Shown: piece after piece, positions 48,408 through 61,797 of the stretch | How positions within the stretch are numbered: the stretch's first letter is position 1 | Layout: each line of letters starts with the position of its first letter | Assembly (NCBI GenBank): GCA_050084515.1 | Contig: CM114271.1 | Coordinates: 30,566,001 to 30,630,000 of the forward strand | Origin: Blasia pusilla | Taxonomy: Eukaryota; Marchantiophyta; Marchantiopsida; Blasiales | Reading direction: 5' to 3' | Length of the DNA: 64,000 bases | Notes under the pieces: generated by a model | What the model was told of the DNA's origin: nothing | Seen by the model: only the letters and a program-made list of their open reading frames with translations | Database searches by the model: none | Program-made: the position numbers and the translations under genes

Positions 48408-49080
48408 TTGCTAAAGGATAGGTTGATGTCTGCGCCCATCTTGAGGAGACCGATCCGGGGGCGTCCTTTCCAGTTACACACAGATTGGAGCATGTTGGGG
48501 CTTGGAGCGGTGCTCACCCAACATGATGATGAGGGTAGAGAGTTCGTGGTGGCTTATGCTAGCCGCTCAAACAACGCTGCAGAGGCGAAGTACAGCTCGT
48601 ATGAGGGTGAGTGCTTGGCTGCGGTGTGGGATGTCGCGCATTTCAGGTGTTACTTATTCGGAAACCCCTTTACCATCATCACTAATCATCAACCACTGAA
48701 GTGGTTGATGGAGTCTGACAAGCTTACAGGGAAGCTTGCAAGATGGACTCTATTGCTGCATGAATATGATTTTCAGGTGATACATAGACGTGGGACGCTC
48801 AACCGGGATGCAGATGGGTTCAGTCGTAACCCATGCCCGAGTCAACGAGATGCGACTAGAGCTCGATGGCATGGAGAGAGTGATGAGGAGTCAGTGCCAG
48901 GATGGCACGTGTTAGCCTATTTAGGCATGTTGGCTATGGAGAGCCAGAGTGTGGAGACTTCGATGGCGAGGTCTAGTGGAGAGTCCTTGGATCCCGAGGC
49001 CAGTGAGGAGACGACAGGTGGCCGAGATATTCATGATAATGGAGTCGTCTTGGAGTACCTTTGTACTGGCAGCGTTGCGA
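48408..49080 (+). pseudogene. RNase H of element D
   Basis: FQLHTDWSMLGLGAVL, YSSYEGECLAAVW, TNHQPLKWLM and VIHRRGTLNRDADGFSR. The usual TDHxxLKWL aspartate is Asn here (GAT to AAT would be a G-to-A change). This part is open over 294 codons (48408-49292), the longest intact stretch of pol. Confidence 0.92.
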
Positions 49081-50157
49081 GCACTATGGATGCTAGAGAG
49101 CGAGATCGGATCCTACAGCGGGCCAGACGGTTCCGTTGGGAGGGGACACATGTTTTGAGGGTTTGGGATGATGGTAGAGTACGCGTAGTGTCACATCCTT
49201 TGCTGAGAGCACGACTAGTGCAGCATGGCCATGAGGAGTTGGGTCACTTTGGGATGAAGCAGACGTACAGCTTCCTCCAGATTCAATATTAGTGGTGAGG
49301 CATGCAGACGGACGTTCAGCAGTTTGTTGCCACGTGCATGGTGTATGATCGGGTCCGAGCATCGTTCAATGCTCCGACTCCACAGTTGTATCCATTACCA
49401 ATCATAGGCTTAGGGTATAGATGGAGTTTGGATTTTGCAGGACCTTTGCCTTTGACGGAGCGTCATAGTCGTTATGTATTGGTGATGGTCGAACACTTCT
49501 CGAAGTGGATCGAGTTGGTTGCATTGCCTGACAAAGCGAGTGAGGGAGTAGCTTATGCCTTCCTTGACAGAGTGTTGAGTCATTATGGCGCACCGGCTCA
49601 GGTGTTGACAGACCAGGGTACCGAGTTTCGCGGTGAGTTCCAGGCCTTGTGTGATCAAGCGCTCATTGACCATCGTACGACTTCGTGAGATCATCCTGAG
49701 GCGGATGGATTAGCGGAGAGAGTTGTGTAGACGGTGAAAAGGAGTTTACGCAAGTATGGCTTGCAAAGAGGCCACCTAGGAGATTGGGACATCCAGTTGC
49801 CCTGGTTGGCGATGGGATACAGATTCAGCACGCAGGCATCCTTAGCGTCTTTTTCACCGTACTTGCTATTTTATGGCCAAGAGCCAGATTTACTTGCGGC
49901 CATTCGTCGAGATGCTGGTGAGGTGCTGGACCTTGATGACCTAGACATATGGATGCGAGCATATTCTCAGAGGGCTGAGTTGTTTCGGAGAGTGATGCCC
50001 ATGGTGTTCGAGAACTTGGCGATTGCGCAGCATCGGGATACGTTGAGGTATGCAACTATTCGGGGTGGTGGTTATCGACCAACTATCTGGAGGTTTCATC
50101 AGTGAGATTATGTCTACTTGCAGTAGACGGTACCGACGATGTTGGATGTGACTGCAG
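49081..50157 (+). pseudogene. integrase and end of pol of element D
   Basis: Zinc-binding part HGHEELGHFGMKQT...CMVYDR, where the second Cys of CxxC is Tyr. The catalytic core has SLDFAGP, VLTDQGTEFRGEF and PEADGLAERVV (D, D and about 35 residues to E, one residue short). C-terminal LLFYGQEPDLL, then YVYLQ-stop-TVPTMLDV. No chromodomain is visible. Stops lie at about 49290, 49296, 49686, 49728, 50103 and 50124. Confidence 0.92.
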
Positions 50158-50465
50158 GGTGCTCATTCTCTCTTTGTTGAACCTCTTGGCATGAGGCGGC
50201 GGAGCTATGGTCCCTTACCTTGTGAGTGTAACCCAAGCCTTTCATTAGGAGAGTGGGTTTGGTTTGACATGAGAGAGAGTGCACACCTTTGAGAGCTATG
50301 GTGTGAGATTGTGTAGAGAGAGATTGGATCTTACTTTATTGGAGATATTTTGGTACTTCTTGTCTCGTTGTTTGGATGCCATGAGTTAGCATGGGATCGT
50401 GCGTGTTTGTGTGTGTGTTCGGTGACAGCCATGTATGCTGTGTAGCGATGTGTATGCGCACGATA

Positions 50466-52551
50466 CAAGGGTTTCCTATATTGTGAGAGTTTGGAGCAAC
50501 AAAGTACTTACAAAATAGTTGAAAGCAAAGTTGAGTACTTTGCAAGTAAAGCACTACCATGACTTGCAAAGTAACCATTTTCTGCAAGTATATTTTGTGA
50601 GTATGAGGACTCGCAAGACTCCTATGTCTACAACTTAGACTCACATGGAGGATTCAAACACAGAGAATGTTAGATAAGTGAGAATCACAATCTTTTGAGG
50701 AGTATTGCTAACAACTCCAAATTGATCCCTTGGGAGTATTACGTTCTAATTGCGTGTCACAATAAACTTACAAGTGGAAAAAAAATTGCAAATTGATGAG
50801 AGACGGGAAGATAAGGGAGAAAGAGGAGTGTGAGATGTTACATCACGAGATATTTGGGTTGTTTATATATATATAAAAATAAAATTATAAAAATTAAAAA
50901 CTCATAATTTTCTAAATCTATATATATAAAATTATCAAAATCTATTCATTAACATAAGAGAATTCACCACATGTCTTTTCTTTTGAATCTTAGCATGGGT
51001 AGGAAGCATTAAGTAACTAACGGGGCCTTAGGGATCCTAACTAGTAAATAATTATTTTGAAGCCGGCCATAGCTCACCTCGATGGATAGTGCTTACTCTA
51101 TTATGTATGGGTCTACATCAAACTGCACCATGAGGAACGTACGTACGTCACCGCAAACTTCCACCCCTATTAGATGGACACTAACATAGAAATGATGGAA
51201 TGACTCACGATTCTCTCAATAATCTTGTCGGTAAAATTGAGAGTCAAGTATTCTGAATACTTGACTCTCAACTTAGAAAAAAAATTTGACCAGTCTTTCT
51301 TCGCGAGACTCTAAGGATGCATAAGCTTCATGGAAGCACTCGCGAGACTCTAAGGATGCAAAAGATTCATGGAAGCACTCAGGGAAGGTTATTGCACCGG
51401 TCCACACTTGCTGTCGAGTATAGCATTTGCGATCCTGTCGCTGAATATTTGGCAAGCCATGTAATGTATATGTTAGATCCAGATGCACGAGCTACTTCTA
51501 TCCACTATCTATAGCGATTGAGAAGCTCATCTACATTAGTAGGTCACGAGTGTTGGGCCGCCATCTTTTAGTAGACATGCGGAGTTGTGACCTTCTTGCA
51601 AGTTCATGGGAACCATAGCGCGCTCAAAAGATGTCGCAAGGCAATCTTTTGAGGGCGGACAGAACGCAAATTAAAGGCTGAGATGGTTACTTGGCGGAAC
51701 GTTACTCCATCTACATGTAGATAGGTTGAGTGACATCATGGGCGAGTTTCATCTCTTCTTCAAGTAACTTGCATGTTCTTCGAATGAAGTTCTTTAGTCT
51801 TTGTCAAGAGACTGGAAGAGTACTCGAAACGCTCATGTCTATGGGGTGCCACTCCTTTTACACGAAGGGAGAGTCGACCTTACTTCGTCATGAAATCTTT
51901 TAGCTCACCAGTTTCACTCTCACAATCTTCCGGTACAAGACGCAAAAGCTGAGTTTCAGTAAATTGAGTAAGCACTCGAGCGAACCTAGAAACCAACTGA
52001 AAGTAAGAGATGCAGGAGAACTGTAGAAATTTTGCACAGTAAGTTTGCGATCCAGGGACTGCATTCCTTCCAAGTCAATCATGATGGTCGACTCCAGAAA
52101 AGGTGGGAAACATGGCCACAAGTTCAGGCAGTAGTCGCAAACTTCGGCTGTTCATTTGCCATCCAGTTCAGTGCACTGCCCACACGGACGACCTGACCGC
52201 TTGAGACTCACCCCCAGCGAGAACTCAATGCGAAATTCTTACGGTGGTGATATCCATCGACGGAGCAAACCACTCGACCACCCGGGTCATCATACAAGTG
52301 AAGGTTCCTGCCCCAAGTTAGATCCTGAAGTCTTTGATGTCAGTCGTGCATGAGCTAGCAACACGGCATGGCACTCACAAACAGAATACGAGTAACAAAA
52401 TTTCATAAGATCGTGCTCCCGCTGCAACGAACCAATTACCAGGATCAGAAAAATACCAGACTCGTAAGATTCTGCTCGAACTACGAGCGAGAAATTAACT
52501 GAGATTCTAGTGTTCCGGGTCTGTGATTCCTCCCACGTCAGTAGTCGCGCT
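50466..52551. other. intergenic, nothing coding supported
   Basis: TTGCAAG/ACTTGCAA-rich flank of element D (50500-50600), an AT-rich tract (50860-50960), a perfect palindrome (51237-51271), and a short direct repeat CGCGAGACTCTAAGGATGCA (51303 and 51341). Confidence 0.5.
51237..51271. repeat. 17-bp inverted repeat with 1-base spacer
   Basis: TTGAGAGTCAAGTATTC (51237-51253) and its exact reverse complement (51255-51271). Confidence 0.95.
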
Positions 52552-52812
52552 TCACCTTCTCCAAGTGTCTGTGTTTTTGAACTTGGGTAACGTGGATAGT
52601 GTGATTCCGGAGCGAGGCACGGTGTACCGGACGCTGTCGATTCCGAGAACAGACCGTGCTCCACTCCAGGTCCTACTGTTTTCCCTGACGTGCACCAATT
52701 GGCTACTGCCAGGGTAGCCTGAGGGGGAGAGGAGTCGTAGGAGGATCACAACGATGAGTGTGATGGACATGGTCTGGAGGATGGCTTTGCTACGCCTAGT
52801 ACCTGGACCCAT
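52552..52812 (-). CDS. unassigned frame with hydrophobic N-terminus
   Basis: 86 codons beginning with basic residues and a hydrophobic run (MSITLIVVILLRLL), as in a signal anchor. No partner exon or family recognised. Could be a first exon of a minus-strand gene or chance. Confidence 0.2.
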   Translation of the reverse strand: MGPGTRRSKAILQTMSITLIVVILLRLLSPSGYPGSSQLVHVRENSRTWSGARSVLGIDSVRYTVPRSGITLSTLPKFKNTDTWRR

Positions 52813-53839
52813 CTGGTTGGACCACGAGTCCCACTGCCGGCGGTATTATAAGACGCTCCACAATCAGGTCACACTCAGTGATTCAGCTCATCCGAGTGGT
52901 TGACTTCCGTCAGTGAGGTAGATGACTATGAGATGACTGCTGGACAAGAGCTGCCGTAGGCGTCAAATTGAGAGCATATTATATATATCATTCAGCTCTG
53001 GGACCAAAGAGCAGGGGATGGCACATAAAAAACAAGGTCTTCCGGTCTGAGGTCACAACCTCCCTAAATGAATCAGGTGGCAAAGAAAATGTGATTATCA
53101 TGCAGGGGCATGTCTCACCGCCCCAACAGATCGCAGAAGGCTTACCCTATTGGTTTGCGCACGTGGCACAGCTCAACGCACTTGAAAACCTAGAAAACTG
53201 CTGCCCCTAGGGCTCGGTCTGGCGGACGCCCCCAGACCGAGAGAGTAGACATGAATGATATTTTACATGGTTGGGTTTCGGTCCGAGGCACTCGCCATGA
53301 ATGAGGCGGATAGGATCTTCGTAAGAAAGATGAGTCCGCCACATCGATTTGAGCTGTCGAGAGATGTAACTCGAACGCACACGTGGAACGGCGGTTCTAT
53401 GCGTGAGCAGACCGGCGGTTAGGTGTCTCTTTACTGACTCTCGAATTAATCTCCCAATGATTCATGGGCTTCGTAGAGACGGTCTGTGTACGGCAGCGCA
53501 TACATCGCTGGGTTAGGTGGCAGACATCTAAGCTGTGATTTTAGAATAAGCTTTCCATGGGTTTGAGCGAGGTTGCCTTAACGGGAAGAAGAACATTCGA
53601 TTCCACGAATCTGCCAACTTTGTTTGATGTGCTCGATCATGTTACTGAATTTGAATTTTTCCTGGAAGCCCTGTTATTCTGGATAAATATCCGACGTTTG
53701 TATCAGTCACGGCGGAATTGGAGCGAACAGGATTCAGTGCACAAGCTTAGTTGGTGTTGGCATTGCGTTGATCTGCAGTAGTGAGAGGGTGGAATTATAC
53801 AGACTGCTAGTGGGTTTGCCATCGAGCTACACCGTGGGA

Positions 53840-56800
53840 ATGGGCGTGACCACCATCGCTGTGAAGGAGATCGCGGAGGCGTTAGCACGAGTTGCTCCCG
53901 CAGCCGATTTTGATTCAAGTGAAGTCGGGAAAGGCGATCGGACTGAGTGGAAGGTTCGAGTGAATCCCAAAGCGATAAACAGTTCAAATCCAATTCGCGC
54001 TATCACGGATGCGATAAAAGTGGACAATCGATCCGGAAAGCAGTTTATTTCCTTGGCTTTGGGTGATCCGGCAGCATGTGGCAAACACCTGAGGGTTCCT
54101 GATGCTGCAGTGTCCTCCGTAGTGGACGTTGCCCAGTCTTGCAAGCACAACGGCTACGCAGTGTCAAGCGGCCTTCCCGAGTGCCGGAGGTTTGATTCAG
54201 ATTGTCTTATCCACATTTTTCTCTCCTACATTTCTTGCATGCTTAGCTCTAAATTGGCAAAAGTATTCGCAGGTAGGGACCTGGATTCAATCTCTCGGAA
54301 TGTCCTCGAGTGATTTCCTGTCTGCTCGGAACCGAGTTTACTGCTTCAATTCGGAGAACTTCGATTTGCTTGTTCGCATCAATTGACCAACATGCATTTT
54401 TGTGAAAGGACCTTAATGAACTTGTAAGTTCAAGTGTTCGCTCAGTTTAGCTCAGTTCTTGCTCGAATCGAGAACCAGTGTCATGTTTATCGACAGTCCA
54501 CATATTAATGTCCATAATATTTGGAACCCGGAGCATTTGGACTGGTTCCTGGAGTTGTTGCACCTTCACATGAGCAACACCGGGAGGAGTAACGTGCGGA
54601 GATGTGACAGTCAGTGTAGGACAAGATCCCTTACCATTCTAGGTGCAATTGATCGCTCTGTTTACGAGGAGTCCTGTCTAGCGAGCTAAATGTTTAGATT
54701 CCGACAGAGGATTCTGTGTCTCATTCTTGTCGGGGCTTCGTACCCTGCCTGTTAAATAATCGACGGACGCGGCTGTAGTCCGAGGATAACAGACAGGTAA
54801 AATTCTTCAAGTTTAGGACTGTCAATGTCTTCATGCGAAGAATGGGTATGCCTCACATGGTTTAGTAACTCAGTTACATCATTTTTCCTTATTCTTTGTG
54901 GTGCAACAGGGCTGTGGCTGACCATCTGTCAGAGAAGCTACCTTTTCACCTTGCAGAACAAGATGTGATCATTACATCGGGGTGTAGCCAGGCGATTCAA
55001 GTCTGCCTCGATGCGCTCGCATACGAGGGATGCAACATTCTAGTTCCGAGGCCAGGATTTCCTATGTACGGGACATACTGCACCCTTCTGGGTGTGGAAA
55101 CTCGGCAGTATGATCTACTGCAAGGGAAAGACTGGGAAGTCGACATTGATCACCTCGTCTCATTGGTCGACAGCAAGACAGCTGCTATGCTTGTAGTTAA
55201 TCCTGGCAACCCTTGTGGTTCAGTCTACTCATATCATCACCTGGCAAAGGTGGGTGGGTGCTTCAGAATCTACCTTCGAACGTAAGGTTCCCAAAGCGCT
55301 GAATTTGTAACGAGTAGCCTTCGTGATGTTACGATCTCAGCTGTATTTTGTCACCAAAATAAGAAATCATGGAGACCTGACTAGCTGGAGTTCGGGCAGA
55401 TTGCAGAATTTGCGGAAGTTCTTCGATTACCGATCATAGCAGACGAAGTCTATGCTGACATGACTTTTGGTGGTCATGAATTCGTCCCGATGGCTGAGTT
55501 TTCTCTGCGTGTTCCCATGCTAACTGTCGGTGCAGTTTCCAAAAGGTGGCTTGCTCCAGGCTGGCGTCTTGGATGGATTGCTGTGTGTGATCCTCAAGGC
55601 ATTTTGGCCAAAGCCAAGGTTCGTCTTCTAACAGCTTTAGCCATGCTGGACTAAATTCAACTCATGCTGTTTAATTGATGTTCACTGTTATCTCAACGGC
55701 TTTCGGTTGCAGTCTTCCTCCCTTTTCGATTGTGCGCATTACGAATGTCCCCTTCCCTCAAGTATTTCAGACGTGCTGAAAAGTGAACTCATAGTCGAGT
55801 GCTTGTTGATTGTAAAAGTGCATGGAAGATTTTAAGCTGTGGTCTCTTGAGCATGCTTGAAGTTCGTGGTGTTTAAATAGTCAAATTTAATTACAAGTTT
55901 GGAATTTGTGAATCGCCTCGAAACCTTGCAGATCGTCGAGGCGATTCACAGGGTTATGCAGATAAAATTGGGACCTGCCACAATCATGCAGGTGAACAGC
56001 GGTGGCCTACCCTGATAATGATAAATCTATCCCTTCGTAGTACTGATCTTTCTCTTAAAACCAGCAATTTGAAAGGTATAGACTTAAGCCGGAATTCTAG
56101 TCTTGCTGCAGTTGAGACACGGGATGATCACTTCTTATGGTGGAAATTCGGGTATGGTTGGTGGTGAGCTTCGTTATTCACTGTGGGTTCCACTTTCAAC
56201 TGTATCAGGGTGCATTTTCGAGCCTACTTCGAGATACACCGTCCTCGTTTTACGAGAAGACCATCAGGTCTCTGGAGGCGGGGGCGAATTTATGTTACAA
56301 ACGAATCCAAAACATTCCTGGGCTTGATTGCCCAAACAAGCCACAAGGTTCCATGTTCATGATGGTAAGTTTATGTCGGCCTGGGGCAACCATTTCGAGC
56401 TGAAGGGAGTTGGGATTGTCGAGTCTTTTCATCACCCAGTCATATTTGAAGCTACAATGATCGTCAAAAAGCTAACAGCATTACAATCAGCATTGGAGAA
56501 GCCAGATAAGTTTCATTCTGATCTCAAATTTCGTCATGCAGGTGAGGATAAACCCTGCAATGTTCAACGGGGTAAGAGATGATGTGGAATTTTCACGTGC
56601 ACTTGTCCAGGAGGAATCAGTCCTCGTTTTGCCAGGTATGATCACTTTCTTACCCTCACTAAGAAAGCGTTGGTGCACAGTTTTAGGAAGGTAAGAGGAG
56701 TATCTGAAGCTGATCAGTCAGGTATCTACGATCGTAAGCCCAAAACACATTAAGAATAGATGAGTCTTGATATTTTTTTGGTTTCCCCAACACTATGATT

Positions 56801-58096
56801 GTTTTGTGTACTCGTGGATAAAAGCCATCGCCTTTTGCTTCCACAATTCAGAACTTCGAGTCAGAAACGTGATCGCATTTTCTCGAGAATTCTCAGTCAC
56901 TTCAACCTGGAAGTGTCCTCTATTCCCAGCACTTCCATTCATAATGCAAGTTTCAAAACAGGGTGTCCATGGGAATGCCGATATCATAGTACAAAAAGCC
57001 GAAACTGGACTATTTCAAACCAAACCCTTCCTTACCTGTTGGTATCCCAGATTGTGAAGTCATACTTCAGTAAGCCATGGACTCGATCGCTTCTGGCCAA
57101 TCCCTTTGTTTGGTATTTGCATGATATCCCAGATTGTCGCATCATATTCCAGTGAAAGTCTAATGATGTCAAGACTACTGAGCGCTCTCCTTGACCACGG
57201 CGCTTAGACCTTGTCCGGCCATTTACTTCCATAGTGTTCTCGATATAAGAATCCCACATACGATCCTCTGAGAACTCGGTGCTGACCACCATCACTTACA
57301 CCATTATTGGTCTAGTTTCGCCTCCTTGCCATCGAAGATCATCGCACTGCCCTCCAAAGAATTCGTCTCCATTCTCCACCGATCGCACTCCTGAACTGCT
57401 GGGGTTTCTACCTGGTTTCGTCTAGGTGACTGTAGATATCATCTTTCTGCTCTTCTGTACAGTAGGGGTAGTGGTCTTCAAAGGCTTGGCTAATCTGCCT
57501 GAAATAGGTCAGGAGTCCGCTATCCTTCCGTCTGAAAGATCTACACTAATGTAGAAACTTAGGTATGCGAATGCGGGGTCCTACTGGGCAGCAATGTATA
57601 ACTCTTAAGATACTTCCGGGGTCCTACTGGGCAGCAAAGTACCCGAGACTATAATATTTCCCGTAAACAGGTGTGTCGGATACATACGGGTGTAGAAACG
57701 TAGATATTTGTACCTCAATCCTACTGGGCGTGAAGCTTCTCACCCTAAACCGAGACGACCTTGATTTTGGATTAGTACTCTTTTTCGTGCATCTTTTGCA
57801 ATCGCGAGGCTTGAAACGTTTCTCAGCTCACATGAGAGGAATTCATTTTCAATTTTTTGAAGATGAAAATGGAAAGCAAGCTTAGCAGATGAAAATGTGT
57901 GTGACCTGCAGGTGCCGCATTCAATATAGCGAATTGGTTCCGGATTGTCTTCGCGTTGCCACTTTTAGATTTGATGGAGGCGTGGAATCGCATCGAAGCC
58001 TTCTGCATTAGGCATTCCTCTGAGGCCCAACGTGCTTTGCGAGACACTGAAGATCCAACGGTTATTTGCACTAACGGAAGGGTAGGTCAGGACTAA
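53840..58096 (+). CDS. tyrosine aminotransferase-like, PLP-dependent, 7 exons
   Basis: Class-I/II aminotransferase of the TAT/nicotianamine-aminotransferase family, probably converting tyrosine to 4-hydroxyphenylpyruvate. Exons: 53840-54189, 54910-55249, 55400-55618, 55932-55991, 56209-56364, 56542-56635, 57912-58096. All have GT/AG borders and matching phases, giving 467 residues, slightly longer than usual. Motifs: SLALGDPAACG, ITSGCSQAIQVCLDAL, PRPGFPMY, NPGNPCGSVYSY (about 214), ADEVYADM (about 245), VGAVSKRW with the PLP lysine at about 278, GWRLGW, LVLPG, and the substrate-binding Arg in NWFRIVFALP (about 417). The start is the first ATG in frame; the N-terminal 60 residues are not conserved. 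Intron 6 is long (1.3 kb). It looks intact. Substrate (Tyr or another aromatic) is not decided by sequence. Confidence 0.9.
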
Positions 58097-61000
58097 CAAC
58101 AGCTCGAGCAATTGATGTTGACCACCACAATTGTAGCACTGTAAAAGCTAACTCGACATAAGCGGTGAACCTTGTGATAGAATATGGACGAATCTTAGTA
58201 TGTAAAAGTTCCAAAATTAAGTGACCAAATTGGGCTCAAGTCGAGTCGATACAAAGTTTGGGTCCTGCATGAGAATATTTATGAGCTCTTTGGGTTTTTG
58301 AAGTAAGAAGAGTGCAGATTTTATTGCCAATCACATTATAAATTGAATAACTAATTTGGATTTTCTAACTACTCACACCATCGAAAAGATGATGAATTGA
58401 ACCATCAACATTTCCTCGGCATCGATTTGGTTTGGATTGGCGCGCTTCCTAGAATGGTCCCTGGAGCTACAACCTCCAGGGTCGACGTAAGAATGCTAAC
58501 TAGTTAGCTAATGAAAAGTCGGATGCCACAAATCGAGAATTATAGATGAAAGAGATGGAGGTTGCGGCAAAACCTACAGATATACACCTCGGGAGATCTT
58601 AAAAGTATGCACGCATCATCAGCAGCAACTAGAATAGCCAACTTGAACTCACACATTTGGAAACTCGGCTGAGATATCTTTCGAAATCCCACAATTTGAA
58701 CGGAGAGGACAGATCTGTTCGAGACGAAAGAAAGGCGTGGCTCATTTAAACCTACTCTTGGCATAGTACGATAATTTTAATGCGCCGATCGCTGATCGAT
58801 CGGTGCGTGACAAAGTAGTGCGGCAGCGGATTCGCAGCGGATTCACACCTTCACTGGACATAACATATCCACATTAAGAACCGACTGTTTCTCTGTACAA
58901 TGCTCCTCCACATTACAGAAATATCCGTTTCAAATATCTAATTCATCATTCTATCCACTTGAAAAGAATTGATCAATTCACTCCTCAAACTCTGACCGTA
59001 CTTATAATACGGTCCACCAAATGCGTACCCCAAACCCGGGTAGGATTTGGTCTGAACCTTGGTGTACGGTTCGTTACCCTGGGTATGCTCTAGCGCTGCA
59101 ATGACCTTAGGCAATTAGAATTCCGTGTCCTAAGCATGTGTAAGCTCAAAATGCGTACACGTAGGTGGAAAGTAAACATGACATTATGCATATCTTCGAT
59201 CGGACTAAATTCCACCTGATTTTTTTGTTACACTAATGTTGTAGATAACGATGGATTCTCACCTTTGAATAGTGGTTCTACAAAATTGCAGTGTACTTGA
59301 GGGTTTGCCTTTGAGTGAAGCCACTTCGTCTATTTATATTTCTTGACTAGAGCTATGATCATGGTAGAGAGATACCGAAAAGGTCAGAGATACCGAGGGT
59401 CCTGAGATCATTATCACGTCAGAAACGAATCGGTGCTTCTTATCTGTATGGAATGATATTGGAGATCGAGCCAGACTCTATGATTTGCTGCAATCTGGGA
59501 GGAAAAATCACTTCTTCAAAGTTTTAAAATGCACTGACGAATTTCAGTTCGCTCCAGTCAACGCGAACCTCTGGCCGTTAACAGCCTAAGTCCATACCAA
59601 GGCCATCACAATTCAGTCCCGCAACAGCGAGGTCCACACAAATGCGTGACAGTCTGCTCGTAACACAAGATTAATGTGTTCAAAACCAAGAGCGCAGAGC
59701 ATCGATCGTCAGCTTCCTGGATGCAGACTGAATCCTCGATACATCTCAAAAGTCGGAGAAATCAAGTACCGTGAGCTTGATCTTGTCTGGCAGTTGCCCT
59801 GATCAGAGTCTGGTTGATCTCGAGTCTAGACCTGGTGACCGAGGAAAATTAATCAACTGCAAGCAATTGCGGAAACTGTTTTCTGTTCAAGTTAAAAAAT
59901 TGGAAACAGGATGAACTCTTTCCACAGAAGAGATCTGAATCTGCGGACCCTCACATCGAGACCCTCGGATTGTCTCCCGATCCAGTGAGTACCTTAAAGT
60001 AATAGAATCATCGATTCGGTTTTAAATCGTTGGTCTCAATTACAGGGAAAAAAGGTCACAACTATTCTGCAAACGTCATTTCCCTTTCGTAGGGACATCT
60101 GAAATGTAGGCTTCCTCCACAGGAAGTCATAGTCATTACAAACTGTTAGCTGCAGTAATTTTGAATTCAAAATCGACTCTAAGTGAAACCTTCTTCAGAT
60201 CGACCGAACGAATGCTATCCCCGATTCTTCCACCACTTCCTTGCTTGATGCGCCAGACAATCTTCATGCTCAAATTACCTTATTATTGGGGATCTATGTG
60301 GATGTGATGCAACAAGAATGCGGCCTTCTACTGGTAGGGTTAAGTTATTTTATCGCCGGGTGTGCACTGTAGCTTCCGTGAGAGCAAATATTTTGAGCCC
60401 TGTAGCCAGTACTGAGGTCTCGAGCTCCTTTGGTTTGCTGTTTTTGGCTGATTCCGGTAAATGCGAATACTCAGATGTGTCTGTTCGTACCTACATCTTC
60501 TCTCGCCTCGCCCCCAATTAAGGCCTGTACCGTCTTACTAGGTCTTCGAAGGTGATGCGCCTCGATAATATCCGACCTTCATAGGCTGATAACCATTTAA
60601 AAAAAAAATTTGACCAATCATATGGCGTCGAGAGGCTATTGTTATCATTCTTGTGGGGATCCCATAGAACGGTTACGATCGCCAAGCTTGGACTCCTCTA
60701 GTTATAATTGGGCTCCTTCTAGTTTTACATTCCCCCCTCCCACTCTATCCTTCTACCAAAATTTTGACTACCATGTCCATGAATAGTGTGGTGACCCCAA
60801 ACGTGGGGTGGGGTATTGTTAAAAAATATTAATTCAAAAATATAAGTGTACAAATAGTTAGAAAAGAGACCATATAAGTAAAGAGACTTATTATAAGGGC
60901 ATTAACGGAAGTCTTCCCAAGGAGGAGATACAAACAAACCTTTTTTTTTTTTTAGTAGTTTTAGAGACATTGCTTAGGCATGGGACATATGTATGCTTTC

Positions 61001-61584
61001 AATACAAAAGATGGGGAGACACGATGCAAACCTAAGATAAGAACAAGTTCACGATAAGAATAATTTCATAATAAAAACTTATGAATTATTAGATAAATTA
61101 TATTGTCCATAGAACAAAATTTTGATTTCAATTTGATGTTTGGAACATTATTAAATGATAAACCAATAGTAAATGCTATAATAGCAAAACAATGAGATTT
61201 AAACATGCCTATTAATACAACCCGCCAATAGAATGGATAATGCATAATAGTGACGACGAATGCATAAATACTCTACTAATACGAATTTGCGCAACAAATA
61301 TGAGTATATATACTATAATGCGAGGAAGGGGGGTTATCTCTTTTGGAAAAAAAAATTCCCAAAGAAGTGAAGCCCTCCATAAATAATCATCTATAATGGT
61401 AGCTTAGCAAAAAAAGTTCAAAAAAAATCAAAATCAAATCTATGAGAAATCTTCCGTGGACTTCTATTTGAAAGTTCAGAAATAAAAGAGGAAGTGGCCA
61501 GCCGTATTAAGATACCTATGAACTCCCTAACTCTAGCTGATTGCAAATAAATCATCCGCTCTAAGTTGGAGTAGACTAACATAG
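58097..61584. other. intergenic between aminotransferase and pectinesterase remnant
   Basis: No supported gene. The first part includes the 3' flank of the aminotransferase. 60590-61480 is AT-rich with poly-A/T runs. Confidence 0.45.
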
Positions 61585-61797
61585 GTGGTGGCAAAGTGGG
61601 GGCAACGTCAAGAAGGTGTTGGTGAAGAAGGTGGTGGCAGAGTGGAAGTAGCGTCTAGGTGGTGGAAAATCTGGAATCGGCCAAAGAAGGTAAATCTCTC
61701 CCGAGGTCGAAATTGGTTTGGTTTTTTTTTTTTTTGTCCTCTTAGATTCCGCGTGGGCCTTCTCCATGTGACAGGGAAGAATTCAGAAGTTGTAAAC

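Larger units (their letters stand above)
41203..50465 (+). mobile_element. element D: Ty3/gypsy retrotransposon encoding a DNA methyltransferase
   Basis: Order: LTR-like 5' end (TGTCACGTCC at 41203), structured leader, gag, aspartic protease, cytosine-C5 methyltransferase, reverse transcriptase, RNase H, integrase, then a 3' tail ending GTATGCGCACGA (about 50460) like the family pre-LTR region. Gag to methyltransferase motif VIII lie in one frame (43441-46719). The rest of the methyltransferase through integrase lies in one other frame (46644-50105), so a single indel near 46660-46700 separates them. I count 20 in-frame stops. No 3' LTR copy is recognisable after 50465. It is dead, but far less decayed than elements A, B and C. 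Confidence 0.95.

Noticed and set aside
53208-53245. CTCGGTCTGG/CCAGACCGAG inverted repeat upstream of the aminotransferase
   Set aside because: A 10-bp stem in a GC-rich patch with no tRNA, terminator or miRNA context. Not strong enough to call a feature.
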